Below, piece by piece: positions 7,965-16,843 of a DNA stretch of 64,000 nucleotides; within the stretch, counting starts at the first letter, position 1; every line of letters begins with the position of its first letter. Source of the DNA: an uncultured Erysipelotrichaceae bacterium (GTDB lineage Bacteria > Bacillota_I > Bacilli_A > Erysipelotrichales > Coprobacillaceae); NCBI GenBank assembly GCA_900538465.1, contig UPXV01000001.1, positions 1 through 64,000 on the forward strand, written 5' to 3'. The notes beneath the pieces are model-generated. The model had not been told where the DNA came from. It ran no database searches and saw nothing but the letters and a program-made list of their open reading frames with translations. Position numbers and translations under genes: made by a program.

Positions 7965-9770
7965 ATGAAGCCAAAACAAAATATGGGGATCTATACTTGC
8001 ATTTGGATTGTTGCAATTATTATTTTGTCCGTTTCATTATTCCAAAATTTTGGTGATGCAAAAGTCATTAACTATAGTGGTATTGTGAGAGGTGCTACTC
8101 AAAAACTCGTGAAAGAAGAATTGGCGGGTCAAAGGGATGATCAACTTATTGATTATTTAGATGGCATTTTGATAGAATTACAAACGGGTGAAGGACATTA
8201 TGGTTTAGATCGTCTTGATGATAAAAAATACCAAATGGAATTAAAAGAAATGAATGAGATTTGGGATCAAATGAAAGATGAGATTTATAAAGTAAGAAAT
8301 GGAAAATCATCTTCTCAATTATATGCCTTGAGTCAAACTTATTTTGATAAAGCAAATGATATGGTTGCGACTGCACAAGATATTGCTGATTATAAATTGA
8401 TTTCATTGATTCGCGTCTTTGTTGTTTATTTAATATTGACAATTAGTGTTTTTTATTTTTGGTATCGTTATAAACAAAAACAAATTAAAAAAGCTATGTA
8501 TGTTGATGAATTAACTGGTATTTCTAATTTAATTGCCTTTGAAATGAAAGTTGATGAATTGATAAAGGCTCATTCTCAAACTCAGTATGTTATGATTAGT
8601 TTTGATATTGATGATTTCAAATTTATCAATTCAACATATGGAAATGAATTAGGGGATGAAATGTTAAAACAAATTGCGTTATCAATAGATGAATATGTTG
8701 GCGAAATAGGAACATGTGCTAGATATGGTAATGATCATTTCTATGTCTTGTGTGAATATCATAAAAATCTTTTAAAAGATTTTAAACATTATTTGAAAGA
8801 TAAAGTTTGTAGTGCTTTGGCTTTTGATATTTATGATAATATGCGACTAAGCGTTGGAGGTTATCAAGTTGAATATGGTGATAGTGTCATGGATATGATT
8901 GATAACGCTAATATTGCTCACAAGAGTGCAAAAGCTTCAGGTAGAGGACAATATGTTTGGTATAATCAAGATCTGTTGAATCAGATTAAATATGAAAATA
9001 TGATGCAAAATCATATGAAAACAGCGTTAGAAAATCATGAGTTTAAAATGTATTTGCAACCAAAGTTTAAAATTCCAAATATTGATATAGTGGCTGCTGA
9101 GGCTTTGGTAAGATGGAATTTCAAAAATGAAATGTTGTTGTTCCCGGATGAATTTATACCTTTGTTTGAAAAGAATGGATTTATTTATGATTTGGATTTC
9201 TATATTTTTGAACAGGTGTGTCAGTTTATTATGGAAAATCACTTAGATAAAATTGATTTTAGAATATCTGTTAATTTCTCTAGAGTGAGTTTACACCATA
9301 AACATTTTTATAAGAGATTATTAGAGATTGTTAAGCAATATCAAGTTCCAACGCAATCTTTAGAAATAGAAATTACGGAAACGGCTTTTCATGATATGTC
9401 AGAAACAATGATTGAAATGTTGAACAGATTACGTGATGAAGGCTTCTCTTTGTCAATTGATGATTTTGGAACAGGTTATTCATCATTAAATTCTATCAAT
9501 ACAATACCAGTTGATACATTAAAGATTGATAAAGCTTTCTTGATGGAACAGAGTCATTCTGAAAAGATGGTCACAATTGTTGGATTTATTGTTGATGTTG
9601 CTCATACATTAGGAATGAAAGTTATTTGTGAAGGTGTTGAAACAAAAAGAGATGTAGAAATGCTAGCAAGATTAAAATGTTCTTTAGGACAAGGATATTA
9701 TGTATCTAAGCCTATTCCACATCAAGAATTCTTAGAAAAATTTATACCAAAAATAAAAGAATCTGATTGA
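7965..9770 (+). CDS. Membrane GGDEF-EAL protein, probable c-di-GMP phosphodiesterase
   Basis: A 601-residue signalling protein. Membrane helices at about 9-28 and 147-167 bracket an extracytoplasmic helical sensor. The GGDEF domain (about 180-335) has Y-G-N-D-H-F in place of G-G-D-E-F, so diguanylate cyclase activity is unlikely. The EAL domain (about 350-595) keeps E-A-L-V-R-W, D-D-F-G-T-G-Y-S-S, L-K-I-D and C-E-G-V-E-T, the metal and base residues of active phosphodiesterases. The degenerate GGDEF may bind GTP as a regulator. It lies a few kb from a type IV pilus operon whose relatives are often controlled by c-di-GMP. Confidence 0.92.
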   Translation: MKPKQNMGIYTCIWIVAIIILSVSLFQNFGDAKVINYSGIVRGATQKLVKEELAGQRDDQLIDYLDGILIELQTGEGHYGLDRLDDKKYQMELKEMNEIWDQMKDEIYKVRNGKSSSQLYALSQTYFDKANDMVATAQDIADYKLISLIRVFVVYLILTISVFYFWYRYKQKQIKKAMYVDELTGISNLIAFEMKVDELIKAHSQTQYVMISFDIDDFKFINSTYGNELGDEMLKQIALSIDEYVGEIGTCARYGNDHFYVLCEYHKNLLKDFKHYLKDKVCSALAFDIYDNMRLSVGGYQVEYGDSVMDMIDNANIAHKSAKASGRGQYVWYNQDLLNQIKYENMMQNHMKTALENHEFKMYLQPKFKIPNIDIVAAEALVRWNFKNEMLLFPDEFIPLFEKNGFIYDLDFYIFEQVCQFIMENHLDKIDFRISVNFSRVSLHHKHFYKRLLEIVKQYQVPTQSLEIEITETAFHDMSETMIEMLNRLRDEGFSLSIDDFGTGYSSLNSINTIPVDTLKIDKAFLMEQSHSEKMVTIVGFIVDVAHTLGMKVICEGVETKRDVEMLARLKCSLGQGYYVSKPIPHQEFLEKFIPKIKESD

Positions 9771-9785
9771 CAGATTCTTTTATTT
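9756..9785. terminator. Bidirectional terminator overlapping the stop codon
   Basis: AAAGAATCTG / CAGATTCTTT around ATTGA. The TGA stop of the EAL gene is in the loop region. T-rich on both sides, serving two convergent genes. Confidence 0.85.
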
Positions 9786-11114
9786 TATATGTTGATAAAC
9801 ACGTTTATAGAAAAGATAAGAGATAAAACTTGCAATAGCTTCGGAAAGTGGGAAGGTTATCCAAACGCCAATTAATCCCATACTAGGTAAAAGAATCATT
9901 GAAAGTGGAATAATAATTATAAATTGTCTTAAAAGTGTAATTATTAAAGACAATTGACCTTTTCCCAATGATTCAAAAACACCAGACATTAATATTCCTA
10001 AAGTTGAAAGAATAAAGCTTAAAGATAAAATACGTAAGCCATTAACACCAATCTTTAACATATCCGCATTGGCATTAAACATTTGTAAAATAAACTCTGG
10101 AAAAATAAAGAAAAGTAAAGTTCCTAAAAGCAAGATCACACTAATACTCATTCCAGCCATTTTTAAAGTTTGGTCCATTCTCTTTTTTTCTTGAGCTCCA
10201 TAATTATAACTCATAATAGGACGCATCCCTTGAACAACACCATTAGAAGGCATATAAATAAATGTTTGAAGTTTAAAATAAACACCAAAGAATGCAACTG
10301 CTGTTTGAGAAATTGTTGCTAAGATTCCATTTAAGACAGAAACCAATAAAGATGGTAAACACATCATCATTCCTGATGGAATTGCAATACTATATAAGTT
10401 CTTAAAAGCATTAACATCAATACGAAAATGTTGAAAATGCATATGAATATGCTCATTATGACGTGAAAACAAATAGATTGATAAAAGACAAGCAACCATC
10501 TGTCCAATAATTGTAGCAACAGCTGCTCCAATAACACCCATTGCAGGAAAACCAAAATAACCAAAAATTAAAATAGGATCAAGAACAATATTAACAACAG
10601 CTCCTACAATTTGCATAACCATTGGAACAACCATATTTCCACAAGCTTGGAACATCTTTTCTACAGCCAAATGGATAAAAGAACCAAAAGCAAATGTAAT
10701 CACAATTGTTCCATATTGAATCCCATATTCAATGACTTGAGGATGAGTTGTAAACATCTTAACAAAAGGGGAAATACAAAACAAACCAATGACAACAAAA
10801 ATCAAAGAATGTAATAAACTCATCACAATACCTTGAGTTGCAACATGAGATGCTTCTTTATCATTATGAGCACCCAAATGTCTCGCAATTATTGCATTCA
10901 TAGCAATCCCAATTCCACAAGAAACAGCTAAAGATAGATTTTGTAAAGGAAATATCAAAGAAACTGCAGTTAAGGCATTTTCTCCTAATTGCGCCACAAA
11001 AATACTATCAATAACATTATATAAAGATTGAATTAACATAGATATCATTGGTGGAAATGCCATTGACATCAAAAGGGGAAATATCGGTTTATATCCCATT
11101 GGATTTTTTTCCAT
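9780..11114 (-). CDS. MATE family efflux transporter
   Basis: A 444-residue, 12-helix MATE (MOP superfamily) Na+/H+-driven exporter in the DinF/NorM-like group. It starts F-P-L-L-M-S-M-A-F-P-P-M and has the family-typical Q-S-L-Y-N-V-I-D-S-I-F-V-A-Q-L-G segment and N-Y-G-A-Q in the second half. The open frame extends to a TTG at 11120, but GGAGT just upstream favours the ATG at 11114. A consensus promoter and a terminator-like hairpin precede the start (11131-11240), so expression is probably set by transcription attenuation. The substrate is unknown; drugs are common for this family. Confidence 0.9.
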   Translation of the reverse strand: MEKNPMGYKPIFPLLMSMAFPPMISMLIQSLYNVIDSIFVAQLGENALTAVSLIFPLQNLSLAVSCGIGIAMNAIIARHLGAHNDKEASHVATQGIVMSLLHSLIFVVIGLFCISPFVKMFTTHPQVIEYGIQYGTIVITFAFGSFIHLAVEKMFQACGNMVVPMVMQIVGAVVNIVLDPILIFGYFGFPAMGVIGAAVATIIGQMVACLLSIYLFSRHNEHIHMHFQHFRIDVNAFKNLYSIAIPSGMMMCLPSLLVSVLNGILATISQTAVAFFGVYFKLQTFIYMPSNGVVQGMRPIMSYNYGAQEKKRMDQTLKMAGMSISVILLLGTLLFFIFPEFILQMFNANADMLKIGVNGLRILSLSFILSTLGILMSGVFESLGKGQLSLIITLLRQFIIIIPLSMILLPSMGLIGVWITFPLSEAIASFISYLFYKRVYQHIK

Positions 11115-11130
11115 AATCAAACTCCTCTCA

Positions 11131-11183
11131 AAAAAAAGCTATAGATGTCTATTTAAAATCAGAAATAGAGAAATCTATAGCTT
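11131..11183 (-). promoter_or_regulatory. Terminator-like attenuator in the MATE leader
   Basis: On the minus strand, AAGCTATAGAT (11183-11173) pairs perfectly with ATCTATAGCTT (11146-11136). An inner pair, CTATTT/AAATAG, extends the stem, and seven T follow directly. This is an intrinsic terminator placed after the promoter and just before the ribosome binding site. A short GCTT-ATC-AAGC hairpin overlapping the 5' arm could be an alternative fold. Confidence 0.75.
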
Positions 11184-11211
11184 GATAAGCAAAATATAAA
11201 ATTGCATGACT

Positions 11212-11240
11212 ATTCTATATGTTCTTTTATCAATTGTCAA
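11212..11240 (-). promoter_or_regulatory. Sigma-A promoter of the MATE gene
   Basis: On the minus strand, TTGACA (11240-11235), a 17-base spacer and TAGAAT (11217-11212). Transcription would begin near 11205, giving a leader of about 90 bases. Confidence 0.8.
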
Positions 11241-11340
11241 TATTTTTTTATTTTGAGTTATTTATGTATAAATAACTTGATTATTGAATAAGGTTGTTAT
11301 GATATTAAAGAATATTCATGACAATTTACAATTTAAACAT

Positions 11341-14300
11341 TTATGAATTCTTTTTATCTTGAGTTGTTTCTAATATAGTCATGGCTTGATCAATATCCAT
11401 TGGTTTTCCTATATAATAACCTTGGATATAATCAGGATGAAAACTTTCTATAATATCTAATTCTTCTTTTGTCTCAACACCTTCAATAGTAACTTTTAAT
11501 TGAAGTTGATGGCAAAGTTCAATCATAAATTTTGTAAATGTATAATGATAAGAATCTGTTTTTATATCTCTTACAAAGGCTTGATCAATTTTAACAATAT
11601 CCAATGGTTCATCTCTTAATAAAGATAAAGAAGAATAACCAGTTCCAAAATCATCCATAGCAATTTGAAAACCTAATTTTTGTAATTTTATAATTGCTGG
11701 AATAATAAGATCATTATTTTTAGCAATGGCTGTTTCAGTTAATTCAATGACGATTTGTTGAGGTGAAACATCATATTGATTTAAAGTTTCACTGACAAAA
11801 CTTATAAAATCATCTTGAAGAAATTGAATATATGAAACATTAATGCTCATAAAAATAGATTGAGAACATTGATTCATTTTCTCTAAATAAGATAATGATT
11901 GTTCAAATATCCAAGAACCCAATTGAATAATATCACCAGTTTCCTCTAATAAAGGAATAAAGAAACCAGGACCAGCATGAGGAAAATCAGGATGATTCCA
12001 TCTAATTAAAGCTTCAAAACCAATGAATTGATGAGATTTTGAAGCAACATAAGGTTGAAAAACCAAAGAAAATCCTTCAAAATGATTACTCATAGATTGT
12101 TTTAAACAATTTAATAATTTTAAACGATATGTCTTTCTTTTTAATAAATCAGGTTCAAAGAAAGTTAAAATATCTTGAGGATTATGACGACTATCCCATA
12201 AAGCAATTTCACAATTTTTTCTTAATTCTAAATAGTTATGACCATCTTGAGGGAAAATAGCAACCCCAGCATTAAATGAAAAAGTAAAAGGTTTACCCTC
12301 ATAAACATGTTCCTGCAAGGCAAAAGCTTGAATTTTATGAAATAAAGCATTCATATGCTCAAGCGAATAATCTTTAACAATCAAACCAAATTCATCACCT
12401 TCTAATTTAAAAACAGAAGTTTCTTTATGTAACATCGTTTCAAGATTTTGTGCAATAATACGTAATACATTATCACCAAATTCTCGATTGTATAGTTGAT
12501 TAATGGCTTGAAAATGACGAATATTTAAAATCATAATAGCAAAATCACTGGTACTTTCTTCAATCCTTTTTTCAAACTCAAATTGATTATATAAACCTGT
12601 CAAAGCATCACGAAAATTCTTTCTTCCTAAATTAGAAATAAAACCAGCAAAAAGAGAAGGTTCACCATTTTCATCATATTCCACATGACCACGACAACGT
12701 AACCAAACATATTCATTGTTTTTATTCAAAGCTCGATATTCAACAATATGACTATCTGTTCTTCCATCAATAATTTGTTGATTATTATTTAAAAATTCAT
12801 ATTTATCATCTCTATGAATCTTGGCACCAAAAACAGCTGCTGCATTATTTAAAATTTCACTTGGAAAATCAAATTCTTCAACCATTTGTGGAGTATATTT
12901 AAAAACACCTGTCTTCATATTACAAATAAAAATATAATCATCAGTACTCTTGACTAAAGCGTTATACAAAAGATCCTTATTATAATCAAACTCATCTACA
13001 ATAGGAGAATGAACTTTTAAATCCATAATAGCATGTTTTAAGTGATTCCTTTTTTTCCATGTATACATTCTTTCATCAGCATAGTGAATAATTTCATTAA
13101 TATCTGCTTGATTATCATTAGTGACTTCATACATTCCATAACAAAATGATAAATCATAGGGAATCATCTTATCTGTTTTGATAACTTTTAAGTTTTTCAA
13201 AATAGAATCCATTTTATCATGTGCTTGATGAAGAGACATATCATAAAAAGAAACCACAAACTCATCACCACTTAATCTCAAAAAAACATCTTCCTGAGAA
13301 ATATTTTTAGAAACCTCATCAGTAATAATCTTAATAAATTGATCACCAGATTGATGCCCAAAAGCATCATTCGTTGCTTTTAAATGATCCAAATCAAATA
13401 AACAAACAACAATATTCTTTTGATTTTGGTTAGCCATTTCTCTTTGTTTAGATAATTGAATCTTTCCAAAACGACGATTATAAATACCTGTTAAATCATC
13501 ATAAGCAGCTACATTTTGAATTTGTCTTATTTGAGTAATATCAACAGAATATTGTAAATGAACTTGAGAATGATCAAACCATTCAATAAAAGAATCATAG
13601 TTTTGATAAATATGATGAGTAGTATCATTGATTTCTTCCCACATAAAACATTTATCAGGATGATCCAATAAATAATCAACTGGACAATTTTGACACTTTT
13701 GATGAAGATTATCCTTTAAAACCTTATAACACTTCAACCCAACAACCTCATCATTTAATTGATAAGAGGCTTTCATCTTATCATTCATATAAAGAATATC
13801 TGATGTATAAGGATCAGTAATACAAACATTCGCATGAATACTATTTAATATCTTTCCAATAATAGACTTATCAAAGACCTTTCTTTGATAAGAATCTTTA
13901 TTATTAAAAATATCAGCATAAATATCACATAATCCCTTTAATAAATCTCTTTCCTCTTCATCAAAATCATTATGATTTAAAGATTTACAAAAATATAAAT
14001 AACCATAAAAATATTCATCAGAACACAAAGGAAAAATAAAAACATGTTGATATTTTTTTAAATAATCTTCCAACATCTTTTGAATCTCTTCAATCTTATT
14101 TTCATTTAATAAAGATTGATAGAATTGAGTCAAATCCAAATCATAATCATTAGGAAAGACAGTAAAATATTCATAACGATTTTGATGCTTTTTATAGAAA
14201 ATACCACCAATATTATCAATCTCTATAATTTGATCTAAAATATGATATAAAGAAGTAAACATATTATGATAATCACTACTTAAAAAGAAATGACGAAAAT

Positions 14301-14352
14301 CTTTACAATGATCATACAATTGAAACAGAAACTTACTATTCTCTAAATTCAT
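11341..14352 (-). CDS. Soluble multidomain PAS-GGDEF-PAS-GGDEF-EAL c-di-GMP turnover protein
   Basis: A protein of about 1000 residues without membrane helices. Order: GAF-like N-terminus (about 1-155), PAS with a C-Q-N-C-P motif (about 165-280), GGDEF-1 (about 290-445) with L-S-G-D-E-F, PAS with its C-terminal W-L-R-C-R-G strand (about 460-600), GGDEF-2 (about 610-740) with L-E-G-D-E-F, and EAL (about 755-1000) with E-A-L-I-R-W, D-D-F-G-T-G-Y-S-S and E-G-V-E-T. Both GGDEF sites keep the G-D-E-F core, so both could make c-di-GMP, while EAL could degrade it. The frame opens at 14364, but AAAGG spacing favours the ATG at 14352. It is monocistronic. Confidence 0.9.
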   Translation of the reverse strand: MNLENSKFLFQLYDHCKDFRHFFLSSDYHNMFTSLYHILDQIIEIDNIGGIFYKKHQNRYEYFTVFPNDYDLDLTQFYQSLLNENKIEEIQKMLEDYLKKYQHVFIFPLCSDEYFYGYLYFCKSLNHNDFDEEERDLLKGLCDIYADIFNNKDSYQRKVFDKSIIGKILNSIHANVCITDPYTSDILYMNDKMKASYQLNDEVVGLKCYKVLKDNLHQKCQNCPVDYLLDHPDKCFMWEEINDTTHHIYQNYDSFIEWFDHSQVHLQYSVDITQIRQIQNVAAYDDLTGIYNRRFGKIQLSKQREMANQNQKNIVVCLFDLDHLKATNDAFGHQSGDQFIKIITDEVSKNISQEDVFLRLSGDEFVVSFYDMSLHQAHDKMDSILKNLKVIKTDKMIPYDLSFCYGMYEVTNDNQADINEIIHYADERMYTWKKRNHLKHAIMDLKVHSPIVDEFDYNKDLLYNALVKSTDDYIFICNMKTGVFKYTPQMVEEFDFPSEILNNAAAVFGAKIHRDDKYEFLNNNQQIIDGRTDSHIVEYRALNKNNEYVWLRCRGHVEYDENGEPSLFAGFISNLGRKNFRDALTGLYNQFEFEKRIEESTSDFAIMILNIRHFQAINQLYNREFGDNVLRIIAQNLETMLHKETSVFKLEGDEFGLIVKDYSLEHMNALFHKIQAFALQEHVYEGKPFTFSFNAGVAIFPQDGHNYLELRKNCEIALWDSRHNPQDILTFFEPDLLKRKTYRLKLLNCLKQSMSNHFEGFSLVFQPYVASKSHQFIGFEALIRWNHPDFPHAGPGFFIPLLEETGDIIQLGSWIFEQSLSYLEKMNQCSQSIFMSINVSYIQFLQDDFISFVSETLNQYDVSPQQIVIELTETAIAKNNDLIIPAIIKLQKLGFQIAMDDFGTGYSSLSLLRDEPLDIVKIDQAFVRDIKTDSYHYTFTKFMIELCHQLQLKVTIEGVETKEELDIIESFHPDYIQGYYIGKPMDIDQAMTILETTQDKKNS

Positions 14353-14483
14353 TATTATCCACATCCTTTATGGTCATTATAATCTATTTCTTAAACAAAA
14401 AAAAGTAACTTTAAAATTAAAATGCAAATATCATGACAACTCATAAAATTTATAGTATATTTATCAACATTGGAGTTGATGAT

Positions 14484-15335
14484 ATGAAAAATAAAGGAAT
14501 TATGATGATTATTCTTTCCGCATTATGTTTTGCGATTATGAATATGTTTGTTAAATTATCTGGAGATTTACCAGCCATACAAAAAAGCTTTTTTAGAAAT
14601 TTGGTAGCTGTCTTTATTGCCTTATCTATTTTACAAAAAAGTAGGGTAGGCTTCAAAATAGAAAAACAAAATATCTTTTTGCTTTTTATGCGTTCCCTTT
14701 GTGGAACTATAGGAATTATTGCTAATTTTTATGCAGTTGATCATCTTCTTTTATCCGATGCATCCATCATTCAAAAATTAGCACCATTCTTTGTTATTAT
14801 CTTTTCATTCTTTTGGTTAAAAGAAAAAGTTTCCAAAAAACAATTATTTGCTATTATTATAGCCTTTATAGGAACCTTATTTATTGTTAAACCAAGTTTT
14901 ACCAACAACAACATCTCAGCATCACTTATCGCAATGATAGGAGCTATGTCAGCAGGAGCAGCTTATACGATTGTCAGAATGTTATCACAAAAAGGTGTCA
15001 AAGGACCACAAATTGTTTTCTACTTTTCACTATTTTCCTGTCTAAGTGTTCTTCCTTATTTAATTTATAATTTCCAACCTATGACCTTTCAACAAGTCTT
15101 CTTTTTATTACTTGCTGGTATCTCGGCAGCTGGAGGACAATTCACAGTCACAGCTGCATATTCACACTCTGCTGGAAGAGATATATCTATCTACGATTAT
15201 TCCCAAGTTGTCTTTGCTGCAATATTAGGATTTATCGTGTTTAACCAAGTTCCTGATATCTATAGTTTTATTGGTTATATTATTATTTTTATAGTCACAT
15301 ATACTATGTATAGACAAAGTCAAAAATCATCTTAA
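14484..15335 (+). CDS. DMT superfamily (EamA) transporter
   Basis: A 283-residue protein of ten membrane helices made of two EamA repeats, as in the drug/metabolite transporter superfamily. The first repeat begins G-I-M-M-I-I-L-S-A-L-C-F-A and the second I-G-A-M-S-A-G-A-A-Y-T-I-V-R. The W-L-K-E-K loop between helices is typical. The frame is open from 14433, but TTGGAG at 14470-14475 points to the ATG at 14484. It exports or imports a small metabolite; the substrate is not visible. It stands just upstream of, but is not co-transcribed with, the pilus operon, which has its own promoter. Confidence 0.85.
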   Translation: MKNKGIMMIILSALCFAIMNMFVKLSGDLPAIQKSFFRNLVAVFIALSILQKSRVGFKIEKQNIFLLFMRSLCGTIGIIANFYAVDHLLLSDASIIQKLAPFFVIIFSFFWLKEKVSKKQLFAIIIAFIGTLFIVKPSFTNNNISASLIAMIGAMSAGAAYTIVRMLSQKGVKGPQIVFYFSLFSCLSVLPYLIYNFQPMTFQQVFFLLLAGISAAGGQFTVTAAYSHSAGRDISIYDYSQVVFAAILGFIVFNQVPDIYSFIGYIIIFIVTYTMYRQSQKSS

Positions 15336-15441
15336 CTAACATAAAATCACATTTTGGCTACTTGAAAATATCTATTTCACGTTTAATTCTACAATTTGTG
15401 ATAAAAACATGATTATTTTGCTTTTGAACAATGGAAAGTAC

Positions 15442-15470
15442 TTGTTATTAGGGTTCATTTATACTATAAT
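15442..15470 (+). promoter_or_regulatory. Promoter of the type IV pilus operon
   Basis: TTGTTA (15442-15447), 17 bases, TATAAT (15465-15470), followed by the strong site AAAGGGAGG ahead of the first pilin ATG at 15497. No c-di-GMP riboswitch is visible between them. Confidence 0.75.
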
Positions 15471-15496
15471 TTATACAAGAAAGGGAGGTTTTTGAA

Positions 15497-15986
15497 ATGA
15501 ATATCAAAAAACTTAGAGAATTAAAAAAGATTTACATTAATTGAAATTATCGTTGTAATTGTAATCTTAGCTGTATTATTAGCTGTAGCTGTACCTTCAG
15601 TATTAAGCTATTTAAATGAAGCTGATAATGCTAAATTATTAGCTAATGCTAGAGCTGTTATGAATGCTGCTCAAGCTGAAGTTGTTAAAGAATCAGTTAG
15701 TAGTGATGGATTTACTGGAGCTGAATTAGCAACTGTAAAAGGTAAAATACAAACACAATCAGGAGTTGATGCTACTGTTACAAAATTATATACTGGTGAA
15801 GTAACAATAGACGATCAAACTGCTACAGTAAAAACAGGGAATGAAATTAATGCAACATATTTAGATCAAGGTAATGATACTGATGGATATCCAAATAGAA
15901 AGCCAGAATTGTCTGCTGTTACAATGACTATTGACGGTAAAACAATTACTGCTGTTTTGAATGGTCAAATTTATATTCAAAAATAA
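15497..15986 (+). pseudogene. Type IV prepilin (probable major pilin), frameshifted at the cleavage site
   Basis: From the ATG at 15497 (behind AAAGGGAGG) the protein reads M-N-I-K-K-L-R-E-L-K-K and then hits a stop at 15542 after Y-I-N. From 15531 another frame reads F-T-L-I-E-I-I-V-V-I-V-I-L-A-V and continues to 15986 as a complete pilin body. A single missing G after the A-run at 15523-15528 (GGA reduced to GA) explains this. The lost codon is the Gly before the prepilin peptidase cleavage point. The N-terminal helix matches the second pilin of this operon (26190). First-gene position, a strong promoter and a terminator-like hairpin behind it suggest the major pilin. It may be a true mutation or a sequencing error. 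Confidence 0.85.
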
Positions 15987-16004
15987 TTAATTCGTTTTGT
16001 TTCT

Positions 16005-16038
16005 AACCCTCTCTCTATTTGAGAGAGGGTTTCATACT
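16005..16038 (+). terminator. Intercistronic hairpin after the pilin gene
   Basis: AACCCTCTCTC (16005-16015) pairs with GAGAGAGGGTT (16021-16031), with only a weak T run behind. It likely acts as a partial terminator or RNA-stabilising hairpin, giving excess pilin over the downstream assembly genes (inference). Confidence 0.7.
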
Positions 16039-16058
16039 TTATAATAGAAAAGGAGATA

Positions 16059-16826
16059 ATGATGGAAACAATATTTATATTTTTATATGCATATATGTTT
16101 ATATTAGGTGCTTGTATTGCAAGTTTTATAAATGTTGTTATTTATCGTTTGCCTTTAGGAATTAGTGTAGCGAAGGGAAGAAGTTTTTGTCCAAGTTGTC
16201 AACATCAATTAGGAGCGTTAGACTTGATTCCAATTTTCAGTTATATTTGTTTAGGTGGAAAATGTAGATATTGTCATAGTAAGATACCTGTAAGAGATAC
16301 AATATTAGAGTTTATAGGTGGATTGATTGCGATGTTATGTTTTCATCATTATGGAATTCATTGGATGACATTGATTTCTTTTGCTTTTGCGATGGTGTTA
16401 GTTGCAATTACAATGATTGATCATGATACAATGGAAATTCCTAATGGATTAGTTATCTGTGTATTGATTATTGGGGTTGTAAGTTTTCCATTTATTGATG
16501 TAAGTATTATGGATAGAGTTATTGGTTTTTTTGCAGTTAGCTTACCATTGTATTTATTAAATTTAATAATTCCTGATTGTTTTGGTGGAGGAGATATTAA
16601 GTTATTGGCTGTTTGTGGATTGATGCTTGGATGGGTTGATTTATTAGTTGGAACTTTTATTGCAATAGTGATTGCTGGAGTTTATGCGAGTTATTTAATG
16701 CTTTCAAAGAAAGTGAATAAAAAAGATCATATTGCATTTGGACCATACATTTGTTTTGGAATGTTTATTGTGTTATTATATGGTAAAGAGATATTGAATT
16801 GGTATTTAAATCTATTTGGATTTTAA
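16059..16826 (+). CDS. pilD: Prepilin peptidase (A24 family)
   Basis: A 255-residue polytopic aspartic protease that cleaves prepilin leaders and, in the full-length class, N-methylates the new N-terminus. The cytoplasmic zinc domain C-P-S-C...C-R-Y-C is at about residues 44-72. The catalytic aspartates are in M-I-D-H-D (about 127) and G-G-G-D-I-K-L (about 190). It opens with A-S-F-I-N-V-V-I-Y-R-L-P, the typical first loop. AAAAGGAGAT precedes tandem ATGs at 16059 and 16062. It would process the pilins at 15497, 20206, 20633, 21838 and 26190. Confidence 0.95.
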   Translation: MMETIFIFLYAYMFILGACIASFINVVIYRLPLGISVAKGRSFCPSCQHQLGALDLIPIFSYICLGGKCRYCHSKIPVRDTILEFIGGLIAMLCFHHYGIHWMTLISFAFAMVLVAITMIDHDTMEIPNGLVICVLIIGVVSFPFIDVSIMDRVIGFFAVSLPLYLLNLIIPDCFGGGDIKLLAVCGLMLGWVDLLVGTFIAIVIAGVYASYLMLSKKVNKKDHIAFGPYICFGMFIVLLYGKEILNWYLNLFGF

Positions 16827-16843
16827 CTAAGGGGTGGACGTTT

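Noticed and set aside
11175..11207. Leader peptide MQFYILLIKL overlapping the MATE attenuator
   Set aside because: Its ATG falls at about the predicted transcription start and has no ribosome binding site, so it is probably not translated.
15519..15545. Programmed -1 frameshift in the first pilin at the dnaX-like slippery heptamer A-AAA-AAG
   Set aside because: The heptamer is present in the right phase, but a -1 shift leads to GAT TTA CAT TAA, a stop. A +1 shift would be needed, and it would not restore the Gly. A missing G explains the break better.
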